The position numbers and the translations under genes were made by a program. Positions 41,338 through 50,679 of a DNA stretch of 64,000 bases are shown in pieces; the first letter of the stretch is position 1; the number at the start of each line of letters is the position of its first letter. The DNA comes from Brachyhypopomus gauderio (lineage: Eukaryota; Chordata; Actinopteri; Gymnotiformes; Hypopomidae): contig NW_027506911.1 in assembly GCF_052324685.1 (NCBI RefSeq), forward strand, positions 836,001-900,000, read 5' to 3'. The notes under the pieces were generated by a model. That model did no database searches. It was given only the letters and a program-made list of their open reading frames with translations, and was not told the origin of the DNA.

Positions 41338-43200
41338 TTATTGAGGACCACTGTTTCTATCTGACCGGTTTTTGAGGTCAGATGTTATGAACTTCGCTTG
41401 TACAGCATCTAACTGCTGACTGATGAGTGCAAGCTGCTCTCTTAACGTCTGATATTCACCAGTAGGTCTAGCCTCCTGTCGTTCCTTTGGCTTATGTGCC
41501 CTTTTAAACTTCTGTTTGTTTAGCTTGAAACAGTCCTCAATTACATGTCCTACCTTGTTACAAAATTTGCAACGTTTCTCAAAAGTAGGCGTATTTGGTT
41601 TGCTAGGGACTTCACCCTCAGCTAACCACTTAACTGTTGCAAAAGGTCTCTTGTTTGTTTTCAAGCGACTCTCCATCCCCATAACCCACCTGACTATGGA
41701 GTCAAATGTGTTATCTGGAGGATTTGCTCCATGACTTAGTGCCTGCTGCACATGTGGACCTGCATTATTTTTGAGGAGTTGCAACAGGATTTCATTATCC
41801 TTAGTTGGCTCTTCAATTCCTGAATACTCCCTAAAAACTACCCAAAGGCGCTCTGCAAACTGTTCAAACGGTTCTTTCCCTTGTTTTGCATCAATGATCT
41901 TATCCCAAGCTGCCGGAACCGTACCCCTAATATCTAGAAGGGTATCTTTCAGTCTGGCTAACACATCCGTGTGTGTTTCTCCCAGTAAGGGAGTCATGAT
42001 TCTCCCATCCAGAAGTTGTTCTGGAGCTTTAGATATTAGCTCTGGAGGGATAGTTGTGAGAGCTATTTGCCAAATGTCCTTTGGTTCTAAGCTAAAAGCG
42101 CTAGCTTGACGCATTAGCGCACTCCAGTATGGCTCAAATGGACCTTTACAGGGAAGCATCCCAACAACGCTGGAATGTGCTGCACATTCATGAAAAGTTA
42201 GCTGTCGGCTAACATTGAAGCGTTCCCCATTGGGATCTGTCATTGTTTTAATGACGGCTACTTTAGATGCACTAGCAGTTTTAGACCTGGTGCAAATAGG
42301 ACTACGCTCCCTGTGCTCAGGTAACCCTGGAATTGCTGCTGCGAGCACCTGACTGCTTTTGTCTTGTCTCCATCTTCTTGGGCTTACGGCCACATGGTCT
42401 TCCTTAACCAAATCTGCAAGTGGGGGTGTGGGCTTTGACCCCACAGCCTGGCCAAACCCAGCTGCTCCAGCTAGCTGTGGTATCTCAGCTGGAGACTGCT
42501 GATAAACACTATCTGTATGAGGCCGTGGCACTAACCCAGGTGCAAGGACTGGTGCTGGTGGGGGTGGTAACACAACCCCCTGCTGGCGGGCCTGGTCTAA
42601 CCTACTGTTAGCAAAGGCCATTAACATAACATCTTCATCACCCTCAGTATCATCCAACAAAGGCATGATTTGAGATTGAGGGTTAAAGATCTGTCGCACA
42701 GCAGCCACAGGAATTCCAGCATTATCACAGCATTTCTCCAAAGTTGAGGCATAGTTCGTACCTGCTCTCAACTTACTTTGGAGACTAGCTATTTGCCTAG
42801 TGAATGCCTCACTCTGGCGTGCCCAAGTTAGCTTATCATACGCAAAGCTGTCTATTTGTAAACGCATTCTCCTGATCTCCTCAGATCGGAGGCTTTCCAA
42901 GTTGCGCATACTGTCCAGTGCTTTCTTGTGTTGCTCTAAAGAGTTTAGGCTGTTGCGGAGGACTAAATAGCCTGTGGCGGCTAATAGTTTGTGTTGCTTA
43001 GGCTTTTTCAGTAAAATATGTTGGAGTTTACTCCTAGTGCTAAGCTTACAACCCTCAGATGAGAGCCAATTTAAAATGAACTCATTGCTAGCATTTAGCG
43101 ACAACCCTTTGATGCGCATGCTAACCAGAGTTTCTTTTACCTCCAAAGCCCAATCCTCCATGAAGGCCTGCTCTTCTACACTAGAATATCCCTGAGCCAT
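41338..43200 (-). CDS. gag: ERV-B gag, unit 1 (620 codons, open)
   Basis: Minus-strand frame starting MAQGYSSVEEQAFMEDW. Residues about 95-165 are helical and coiled-coil-like (EQHKKALDSMRNLESLRSEE). A proline-rich part (VLPPPPAPVLAPGLVPRP) is followed by a capsid-like region with PFEPYWSALMRQ and EPFEQFAERLWVVFREY, then one CCHC knuckle CKFCNKVGHVIEDC near residue 567. The last part is basic. No stop or frameshift. The protein differs from unit 2 by one residue (N against S before TPTFEKR). It is unrelated in detail to the gag of ERV-A, indicating a different retrovirus lineage. Confidence 0.85.
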   Translation of the reverse strand: MAQGYSSVEEQAFMEDWALEVKETLVSMRIKGLSLNASNEFILNWLSSEGCKLSTRSKLQHILLKKPKQHKLLAATGYLVLRNSLNSLEQHKKALDSMRNLESLRSEEIRRMRLQIDSFAYDKLTWARQSEAFTRQIASLQSKLRAGTNYASTLEKCCDNAGIPVAAVRQIFNPQSQIMPLLDDTEGDEDVMLMAFANSRLDQARQQGVVLPPPPAPVLAPGLVPRPHTDSVYQQSPAEIPQLAGAAGFGQAVGSKPTPPLADLVKEDHVAVSPRRWRQDKSSQVLAAAIPGLPEHRERSPICTRSKTASASKVAVIKTMTDPNGERFNVSRQLTFHECAAHSSVVGMLPCKGPFEPYWSALMRQASAFSLEPKDIWQIALTTIPPELISKAPEQLLDGRIMTPLLGETHTDVLARLKDTLLDIRGTVPAAWDKIIDAKQGKEPFEQFAERLWVVFREYSGIEEPTKDNEILLQLLKNNAGPHVQQALSHGANPPDNTFDSIVRWVMGMESRLKTNKRPFATVKWLAEGEVPSKPNTPTFEKRCKFCNKVGHVIEDCFKLNKQKFKRAHKPKERQEARPTGEYQTLREQLALISQQLDAVQAKFITSDLKNRSDRNSGPQ

Positions 43201-43501
43201 TGTGTATACAAGCTAAAATCCTTGTCTTTTTGCACGTGTCGGCACGCCTGCTACTCGGTGGGTATTCCGACCCGTTCTACAAATGTGTCTGTATGGTGCA
43301 CCTATGTTTTCCCTGCTGCTAAAAAGAAGGGTATATTTGTCTTACCTCAGAAGAGACCAAACCCAAAGATGCAGCAACATAGGTGTGAATCACAGACAGC
43401 AATCCGGGCGGATAGTCGTTATCTGCTTGCAAAACTGTAAACTGGTTACTTTGTACTAGTACTGGATCACACTAGTACACAAATTTCTGTACTAGTACCA
43501 T

Positions 43502-43519
43502 ATCACGTCGGGGTCACCA
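43502..43519 (-). promoter_or_regulatory. ERV-B primer-binding-type site, unit 1
   Basis: The minus strand TGGTGACCCCGACGTGAT lies 5 bases inside the LTR; the same sequence precedes LTR 3 at 49157-49174. The tRNA is not assigned. Confidence 0.65.
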
Positions 43520-43524
43520 AATTC

Positions 43525-44577
43525 TGTAGGGGTTATAGTTATGAGATATAACTAACCTACCTGCTTGCCTACAACCAAGGACGGAAATAGGTGCAGAAGA
43601 AGGATTGACGTGCATAAAACTTAAATATCTGACTCCAAATTATAGTTGGTAAGAATCTAAAAGAACTCACTTCTCAAATAGATCAGTACAGGTTATAGAA
43701 TATACCTAACCAACTTTATAAAGTACCTTGCTATAAACAATAGCCTGCTTTGTCAGAGGTTTATCATAAACATGCGTAGCAGATGGGATACTTTAGAGGG
43801 AATTGGTATTAGCATTGATTTACCTTTTAATTGATACTAATAATGAGCTCATCTGGCCCAGTATAGCTATAATCAAGGAAGACCGTGGCTACACAATTAA
43901 CCAGATTTATTCAATAACCAACAAAATATAAAACAATAACAACCATACTAGATTAAAGTAACAATAATACCTAATGGAAACAGAGATACCAACCGGTGCA
44001 GGCTGCCTCACGGAGAAGGACCCCAAAGGAAGCAAAAAAGAGAAGAAGAAGCCAAGGCCCAGAGAGAAGAGCCCAGATGAAAGAAGAGACACCAGATGAT
44101 CGAAGAGCCCAGATGATAGAAGAGCCCAGATGATAGAAGAGCCCAGATGATAGAAGAGACCCCTGCACCCACAAACTTCTCTTTTTATATCCCCCCAGCA
44201 TCTCAAAGGGACAGCAGTCACAAAAACCAGGTTAACCAATGGGAATCAGGTTGCTGGTAAAGACATCAGAGTACATTTGCATACAGTGTGCATTCCATAC
44301 AGGACTGTCCCCTTTGGGGTGAAGTCTACAAACCTTATCAGGGAGTGATGGAACTCTTATCCTGTTAGCATAACCTTTACCCAGTACACAACAAGCTGCA
44401 AAATAAGACTAAACATGCCACACAAACATACTGACATAACTAAAATACAAATGGTCAGTTTTATCCCATTGCTCTGGGAACCTCTTGAGGTAAACCACCA
44501 TTTGTTGCCCCCCATGGTTTTATGGAAGAACACCAGATCCTGCATCCCCCACAGGAACACATCTGAGCACTCCTACA
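43525..44577 (-). repeat. ERV-B LTR 2 (shared middle LTR)
   Basis: 1053 bp, practically identical to LTR 1 and LTR 3 (for example ATTGATAC against ACTGATAC near 43830). It serves as 5' LTR for unit 1 and 3' LTR for unit 2. Confidence 0.93.
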
Positions 44578-46375
44578 AATCCCCCCTCAGGGACGCCAAA
44601 ATGTAGAAACATTCAACGACCCGAGAGTGAGTGTCTCTGTCATAGTGGAGCGAAGGGCAGTGATGTGCTTCCTGAAATAGCAGAACTGGATCAGGGTGAT
44701 GGCGAGTATTAAAGAACTGGCCAGGACACATCCCCGGAAAACCCAGTCCCACCAGGTATACATGTACTCCGCTGAAAGGGTTGAAGCACTGGTCAGGAAG
44801 CAACATTTCAGAACCCTTTACAGTCAAATAACCAGTCACCTGATCCCATTTGACAACCTGATCCCTGATAACCGTACCCAATGAACGTATAGAGGTGGAA
44901 TCTGGAAAAATTTGCTCAGGGTGAATAAAAGGATAAGTTGCATAAAAACCAATACAACCGGGGCACTCGTTTCCATTGTACATCATAATAGTTGTAAGAA
45001 GTTCAGCATAATAAATGGTTTTCATAGAAATTGATTTAAACCAACGATCAAGATCAAGCATTTCAATCAAATCAGCTAAGGCATGACGTGGTGATTTCTG
45101 GAATCGGAGATCCAATACCTCCTGCCTTGCTGCTGTAAACAGATCTTGAGCATAAGATCTGCATGCAAAATCAAGCTCTAAGGTGTGTGTTTGGTTAAAA
45201 ATCATATGACTAAGGTGTAACAAAGCTTGAGCTTCTGACTTTACTGCTTTAATAATGTTATCTTCACCATTAGTCAGATGTTGAAAACCAGTTGCAAACT
45301 GATTGGTAAGCCAAGATGTGTACTGTGATTGTTTGGAAATTTGGTATGTGTTCATTAGTGAATTACTACTACCAAATAATCCAGTGATGTCCGAGAATAG
45401 ATCTCGCTTCATGCGTGACTGTGAGTATGGAATTTGGACTGCTAATCTGCTTTTGTAGTCATACACTAAATCTTCAATTTGAGTTTTGAGCCATGTGTAT
45501 GTTTTAGTGTAGGCTTTACAATGTGTCAGATAAGCTGAGAGGATATTTGAAATATTGTAACTAACATGAACCATAACAAGGTTTACATCATGCAATAGAG
45601 TCTTATTAATGTTTCCTCTAATAAGACCAGCTAGAGGGACAGGGTATGTATTTGGACACTGTGTTGGTTTGTGGTAGCCGCATGTCGTTAAATTGAAACA
45701 ATATTTACGTGTCCATGTGCAATTTTCTGCACCTGTCCACAAATTTAGGTCAGCTTCACACCTACCAACACAATACATGCCTTCCCGACGTTTTGTCCAA
45801 ACAAAAGGTTTGGGAGTAATAGAATAATCCTGTGGAGAAGAGAGATTAAAAAGATGGGATGTATATGTGTTGTGTGTAGAATTGAGTGGTTCTATATGTG
45901 TGCACTCATACATGGCAGGTTCAAGTTCTTTTGTGTTATAGCACTTCCGAGGATCTACTCCATTATTTCCTCGCTTGTATGTGCTTAAAACACCTGCTTC
46001 TTGACCCTCAATTGATTTTAGTTTTATCCATGTTGTAGAATTGGCTTGGCTTGGAACATGGATAATAGGAATAGAAAAACTAATTGTAGGAGGATGGGTG
46101 GAACCTAAATTACAGCAAATTTGAGTTATACAATTTGGTTCTGGTGCTACACCAGGAGGCCATGTAACTATTTGCTTAGGTAAAATTGTCAGTGAATTTG
46201 GTGTGAATGGCCCCTTGAAATACTTCCATACCCATCTCCCACATCCGAGCATGTGGCTCAATTTGACTCGCTGTCCTAGCTCAATGCAGGTTTCTTTGGT
46301 CACCGTCCTAGCATCAGGGATCCATGGAACTGCAGTAGTGAGTCTGTGAATGTGAGAATGAAAACATAACAACAT
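44573..46375 (-). pseudogene. ERV-B env, unit 2, same frame break
   Basis: The same 600-codon product and layout as unit 1, including the SRMKRD cleavage-type site and the same loss of frame before the predicted membrane anchor (about 44765-44785). Because both copies share the break, it predates the tandem duplication, or one copy was converted by the other. Confidence 0.7.
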
Positions 46376-46384
46376 GCTCTACAT

Positions 46385-46771
46385 TTACTCACTATGTTTG
46401 AATAGCTTACATTGGGTCATATGGTACCACTTTAGTTTCTGCCTTGCTTTGACAGCTATACAGCTGTGGCAAACTCCTTTGACTTCATAAGGTCCATGCC
46501 CGCGTGGAGCAAATGCATTTATGTCTTTATCCAACAAAACTCTGATAAGAACCAAGTCTCCTTCTGAGAACTTGGTTTCTGTTGTCGGATTAAACAGAGC
46601 ATCATTTGCTCTGTCTGACTGCTGCTGCTTCAGAGCTGCATGAGCATTCAGAACCTTGAGTCTATCTTGCAATTGCAGCAAGACAGTTTGCTGAGTGGTA
46701 TGCATTAATGGACCCAAATCAGCAGGTGACACCTCTGGATCAATGGGGAGCTTCATGACTCGTCCAGTCAT
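46385..46771 (-). pseudogene. ERV-B integrase C-terminal tail, unit 2
   Basis: A 128-codon open frame, the undamaged version of the tail in unit 1: MTGRVMKLPIDPE..., FSEGDLVLIRVL, HGPYEVKGV, then WYHMTQCKLF. It corresponds to the C-terminal (GPY/F) region of retroviral integrase. The catalytic core is absent, so it has no integrase activity. It stops 10 bp before env begins. Confidence 0.8.
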
Positions 46772-46845
46772 AAGCTCATAAGGGCTGATACCTGTGGCCC
46801 TTGAAGGAGCGGCTCATAAAACAATTAACACTGTGGGCTCATCAG

Positions 46846-46992
46846 TCAGTGGAAGTGTAGGATCTGTACATGAAGAGGCAGCTCCCGTATCAACAAGCGA
46901 AAAATCATAACCGGCCTCCAAGGTTAGCTCTAATTTTTGATACGATTACCATGATGGATATTACTGCCGACAGGAATGGAGGCCACGCACCC
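46846..46992 (-). pseudogene. ERV-B protease stub, unit 2
   Basis: Same remnant as in unit 1, with DTG codons at 46883-46891 in an LVDTGAAS context. Confidence 0.75.
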
Positions 46993-48855
46993 TTATTGAG
47001 GACCACTGTTTCTATCTGACCGGTTTTTGAGGTCAGATGTTATGAACTTCGCTTGTACAGCATCTAACTGCTGACTGATCAGTGCAAGCTGCTCTCTTAA
47101 CGTCTGATATTCACCAGTAGGTCTAGCCTCCTGTCGTTCCTTTGGCTTATGTGCCCTTTTAAACTTCTGTTTGTTTAGCTTGAAACAGTCCTCAATTACA
47201 TGTCCTACCTTGTTACAAAATTTGCAACGTTTCTCAAAAGTAGGCGTACTTGGTTTGCTAGGGACTTCACCCTCAGCTAACCACTTAACTGTTGCAAAAG
47301 GTCTCTTGTTTGTTTTCAAGCGACTCTCCATCCCCATAACCCACCTGACTATGGAGTCAAATGTGTTATCTGGAGGATTTGCTCCATGACTTAGTGCCTG
47401 CTGCACATGTGGACCTGCATTATTTTTGAGGAGTTGCAACAGGATTTCATTATCCTTAGTTGGCTCTTCAATTCCTGAATACTCCCTAAAAACTACCCAA
47501 AGGCGCTCTGCAAACTGTTCAAACGGTTCTTTCCCTTGTTTTGCATCAATGATCTTATCCCAAGCTGCCGGAACCGTACCCCTAATATCTAGAAGGGTAT
47601 CTTTCAGTCTGGCTAACACATCCGTGTGTGTTTCTCCCAGTAAGGGAGTCATGATTCTCCCATCCAGAAGTTGTTCTGGAGCTTTAGATATTAGCTCTGG
47701 AGGGATAGTTGTGAGAGCTATTTGCCAAATGTCCTTTGGTTCTAAGCTAAAAGCGCTAGCTTGACGCATTAGCGCACTCCAGTATGGCTCAAATGGACCT
47801 TTACAGGGAAGCATCCCAACAACGCTGGAATGTGCTGCACATTCATGAAAAGTTAGCTGTCGGCTAACATTGAAGCGTTCCCCATTGGGATCTGTCATTG
47901 TTTTAATGACGGCTACTTTAGATGCACTAGCAGTTTTAGACCTGGTGCAAATAGGACTACGCTCCCTGTGCTCAGGTAACCCTGGAATTGCTGCTGCGAG
48001 CACCTGACTGCTTTTGTCTTGTCTCCATCTTCTTGGGCTTACGGCCACATGGTCTTCCTTAACCAAATCTGCAAGTGGGGGTGTGGGCTTTGACCCCACA
48101 GCCTGGCCAAACCCAGCTGCTCCAGCTAGCTGTGGTATCTCAGCTGGAGACTGCTGATAAACACTATCTGTATGAGGCCGTGGCACTAACCCAGGTGCAA
48201 GGACTGGTGCTGGTGGGGGTGGTAACACAACCCCCTGCTGGCGGGCCTGGTCTAACCTACTGTTAGCAAAGGCCATTAACATAACATCTTCATCACCCTC
48301 AGTATCATCCAACAAAGGCATGATTTGAGATTGAGGGTTAAAGATCTGTCGCACAGCAGCCACAGGAATTCCAGCATTATCACAGCATTTCTCCAAAGTT
48401 GAGGCATAGTTCGTACCTGCTCTCAACTTACTTTGGAGACTAGCTATTTGCCTAGTGAATGCCTCACTCTGGCGTGCCCAAGTTAGCTTATCATACGCAA
48501 AGCTGTCTATTTGTAAACGCATTCTCCTGATCTCCTCAGATCGGAGGCTTTCCAAGTTGCGCATACTGTCCAGTGCTTTCTTGTGTTGCTCTAAAGAGTT
48601 TAGGCTGTTGCGGAGGACTAAATAGCCTGTGGCGGCTAATAGTTTGTGTTGCTTAGGCTTTTTCAGTAAAATATGTTGGAGTTTACTCCTAGTGCTAAGC
48701 TTACAACCCTCAGATGAGAGCCAATTTAAAATGAACTCATTGCTAGCATTTAGCGACAACCCTTTGATGCGCATGCTAACCAGAGTTTCTTTTACCTCCA
48801 AAGCCCAATCCTCCATGAAGGCCTGCTCTTCTACACTAGAATATCCCTGAGCCAT
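46993..48855 (-). CDS. gag: ERV-B gag, unit 2 (620 codons, open)
   Basis: Identical to unit 1 gag except for one residue. Coiled-coil-like N-terminal third, proline-rich middle, capsid-like region and single CCHC knuckle are all present. Both gags being open while pol is gone suggests that the element spread or survived as a structural-gene-only unit, or that it is too young to have decayed. Confidence 0.85.
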   Translation of the reverse strand: MAQGYSSVEEQAFMEDWALEVKETLVSMRIKGLSLNASNEFILNWLSSEGCKLSTRSKLQHILLKKPKQHKLLAATGYLVLRNSLNSLEQHKKALDSMRNLESLRSEEIRRMRLQIDSFAYDKLTWARQSEAFTRQIASLQSKLRAGTNYASTLEKCCDNAGIPVAAVRQIFNPQSQIMPLLDDTEGDEDVMLMAFANSRLDQARQQGVVLPPPPAPVLAPGLVPRPHTDSVYQQSPAEIPQLAGAAGFGQAVGSKPTPPLADLVKEDHVAVSPRRWRQDKSSQVLAAAIPGLPEHRERSPICTRSKTASASKVAVIKTMTDPNGERFNVSRQLTFHECAAHSSVVGMLPCKGPFEPYWSALMRQASAFSLEPKDIWQIALTTIPPELISKAPEQLLDGRIMTPLLGETHTDVLARLKDTLLDIRGTVPAAWDKIIDAKQGKEPFEQFAERLWVVFREYSGIEEPTKDNEILLQLLKNNAGPHVQQALSHGANPPDNTFDSIVRWVMGMESRLKTNKRPFATVKWLAEGEVPSKPSTPTFEKRCKFCNKVGHVIEDCFKLNKQKFKRAHKPKERQEARPTGEYQTLREQLALISQQLDAVQAKFITSDLKNRSDRNSGPQ

Positions 48856-49179
48856 TGTGTATACAAGCTAAAATCCTTGTCTTTTTGCACGTGTCGGCAC
48901 GCCTGCTACTCGGTGGGTATTCCGACCCGTTCTACAAATGTGTCTGTATGGTGCACCTATGTTTTCCCTGCTGCTAAAAAGAAGGGTATATTTGTCTTAC
49001 CTCAGAAGAGACCAAACCCAAAGATGCAGCAACATAGGTGTGAATCACAGACAGCAATCCGGGCGGATAGTCGTTATCTGCTTGCAAAACTGTAAACTGG
49101 TTACTTTGTACTAGTACTGGATCACACTAGTACACAAATTTCTGTACTAGTACCATATCACGTCGGGGTCACCAAATTC

Positions 49180-50232
49180 TGTAGGGGTTATAGTTATGAG
49201 ATATAACTAACCTACCTGCTTGCCTACAACCAAGGACGGAAATAGGTGCAGAAGAAGGATTGACGTGCATAAAACTTAAATATCTGACTCCAAATTATAG
49301 TTGGTAAGAATCTAAAAGAACTCACTTCTCAAATAGATCAGTACAGGTTATAGAATATACCTAACCAACTTTATAAAGTACCTTGCTATAAACAATAGCC
49401 TGCTTTGTCAGAGGTTTATCATAAACATGCGTAGCAGATGGGATACTTTAGAGGGAATTGGTATTAGCATTGATTTACCTTTTAACTGATACTAATAATG
49501 AGCTCATCTGGCCCAGTATAGCTATAATCAAGGAAGACCGTGGCTACACAATTAACCAGATTTATTCAATAACCAACAAAATATAAAACAATAACAACCA
49601 TACTAGATTAAAGTAACAATAATACCTAATGGAAACAGAGATACCAACCGGTGCAGGCTGCCTCACGGAGAAGGACCCCAAAGGAAGCAAAAAAGAGAAG
49701 AAGAAGCCAAGGCCCAGAGAGAAGAGCCCAGATGAAAGAAGAGACACCAGATGATCGAAGAGCCCAGATGATAGAAGAGCCCAGATGATAGAGGAGCCCA
49801 GATGATAGAAGAGACCCCTGCACCCACAAACTTCTCTTTTTATATCCCCCCAGCATCTCAAAGGGACAGCAGTCACAAAAACCAGGTTAACCAATGGGAA
49901 TCAGGTTGCTGGTAAAGACATCAGAGTACATTTGCATACAGTGTGCATTCCATACAGGACTGTCCCCTTTGGGGTGAAGTCTACAAACCTTATCAGGGAG
50001 TGATGGAACTCTTATCCTGTTAGCATAACCTTTACCCAGTACACAACAAGCTGCAAAATAAGACTAAACATGCCACACAAACATACTGACATAACTAAAA
50101 TACAAATGGTCAGTTTTATCCCATTGCTCTGGGAACCTCTTGAGGTAAACCACCATTTGTTGCCCCCCATGGTTTTATGGAAGAACACCAGATCCTGCAT
50201 CCCCCACAGGAACACATCTGAGCACTCCTACA
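49180..50232 (-). repeat. ERV-B LTR 3 (5' LTR)
   Basis: 1053 bp; shares all features of LTR 1 with isolated substitutions (e.g. GATAGAGGAGCCC near 49795). It ends at the right-hand CATG duplication. Confidence 0.93.
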
Positions 50233-50675
50233 CATGACACTCTGAAGGAAGAGGGCAGTCCTCTTCCCTTTTATACACAGTTCAACAGTTCTAACAGGCA
50301 AGTTATTATTAGCACAGCATGTACCAAAACACAGGTATCCAGCAGGCTACTTTTACCTAACGTGTGTGTATCTCCTAATATGGACTCTCCTAGAGTTAGT
50401 GGAAGAAACTGGTGTATCAATAGAATGCAAAGACAGCTGAATCCCAGGATAGTGGACTAGTGACACTCAGTTGACAAAGTGCTCTGACCTTCTGCACTTT
50501 GCCTGACCTTGGCCATAGTATGGAACACATGAGCTAAACCTGGTTACACTGAATCACACTAAGTCAGTGTGTAGTCCTTCTGCTTTGGACAAATACTAAC
50601 TCATAAGTATTATAATAATCTCTAAACATAATCTAATCAATGATAATTAATCAATAATCAATTATTTCTGTCACA
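50233..50675 (-). repeat. ERV-A 5' LTR, outer fragment
   Basis: Continues the ERV-A LTR from CATGACACTCTGAAGG to CTGTCACA, matching 28439-28889 with an 8-bp deletion at 50585 (TGCTTTGGAC against TGCTTAACCAAAATGGAC) and a few substitutions. Confidence 0.92.
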
Positions 50676-50679
50676 GTAG

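Larger units (their letters stand above)
37871..50232 (-). mobile_element. ERV-B: tandem pol-deleted provirus (LTR-int-LTR-int-LTR)
   Basis: Three LTRs of 1053 bp each (37871-38923, 43525-44577, 49180-50232) alternate with two internal regions of 4601 and 4602 bp. The whole is flanked by CATG at 37867-37870 and 50233-50236, and the uninterrupted target exists in the other ERV-A LTR at about 28431-28450. Hence a single integration into the ERV-A 5' LTR, with a 4-bp duplication. The repeat units differ by only a handful of bases. Each unit has gag and env but only ends of pro and integrase. The tandem form is explained by unequal recombination between LTRs or by a concatemeric insertion. Confidence 0.95.
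28338..50675 (-). mobile_element. ERV-A: gamma/epsilon-like provirus with two LTRs
   Basis: Minus-strand provirus: 5' LTR at right (37766-37870 plus 50237-50675, split by ERV-B), primer-binding-type sequence at 37745-37762, gag, pro, pol with integrase, env, polypurine tract at 28890-28902 and 3' LTR at 28338-28889. The LTR copies differ by an 8-bp deletion and few substitutions, suggesting a fairly young insertion. A piggyBac-type element sits in pol (32127-33500). No target-site duplication is visible: the left flank is ERV-C leader, the right flank is a LINE, with different adjacent bases. Not replication competent. Confidence 0.88.

Noticed and set aside
23485..50679. GTAG direct repeat at 23485-23488 and 50676-50679, possible target duplication of the whole retroviral block
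   Set aside because: The left flank is NLR intron and the right flank is a LINE, and no empty site is visible; a 4-bp match can occur by chance. Kept only as a hint.
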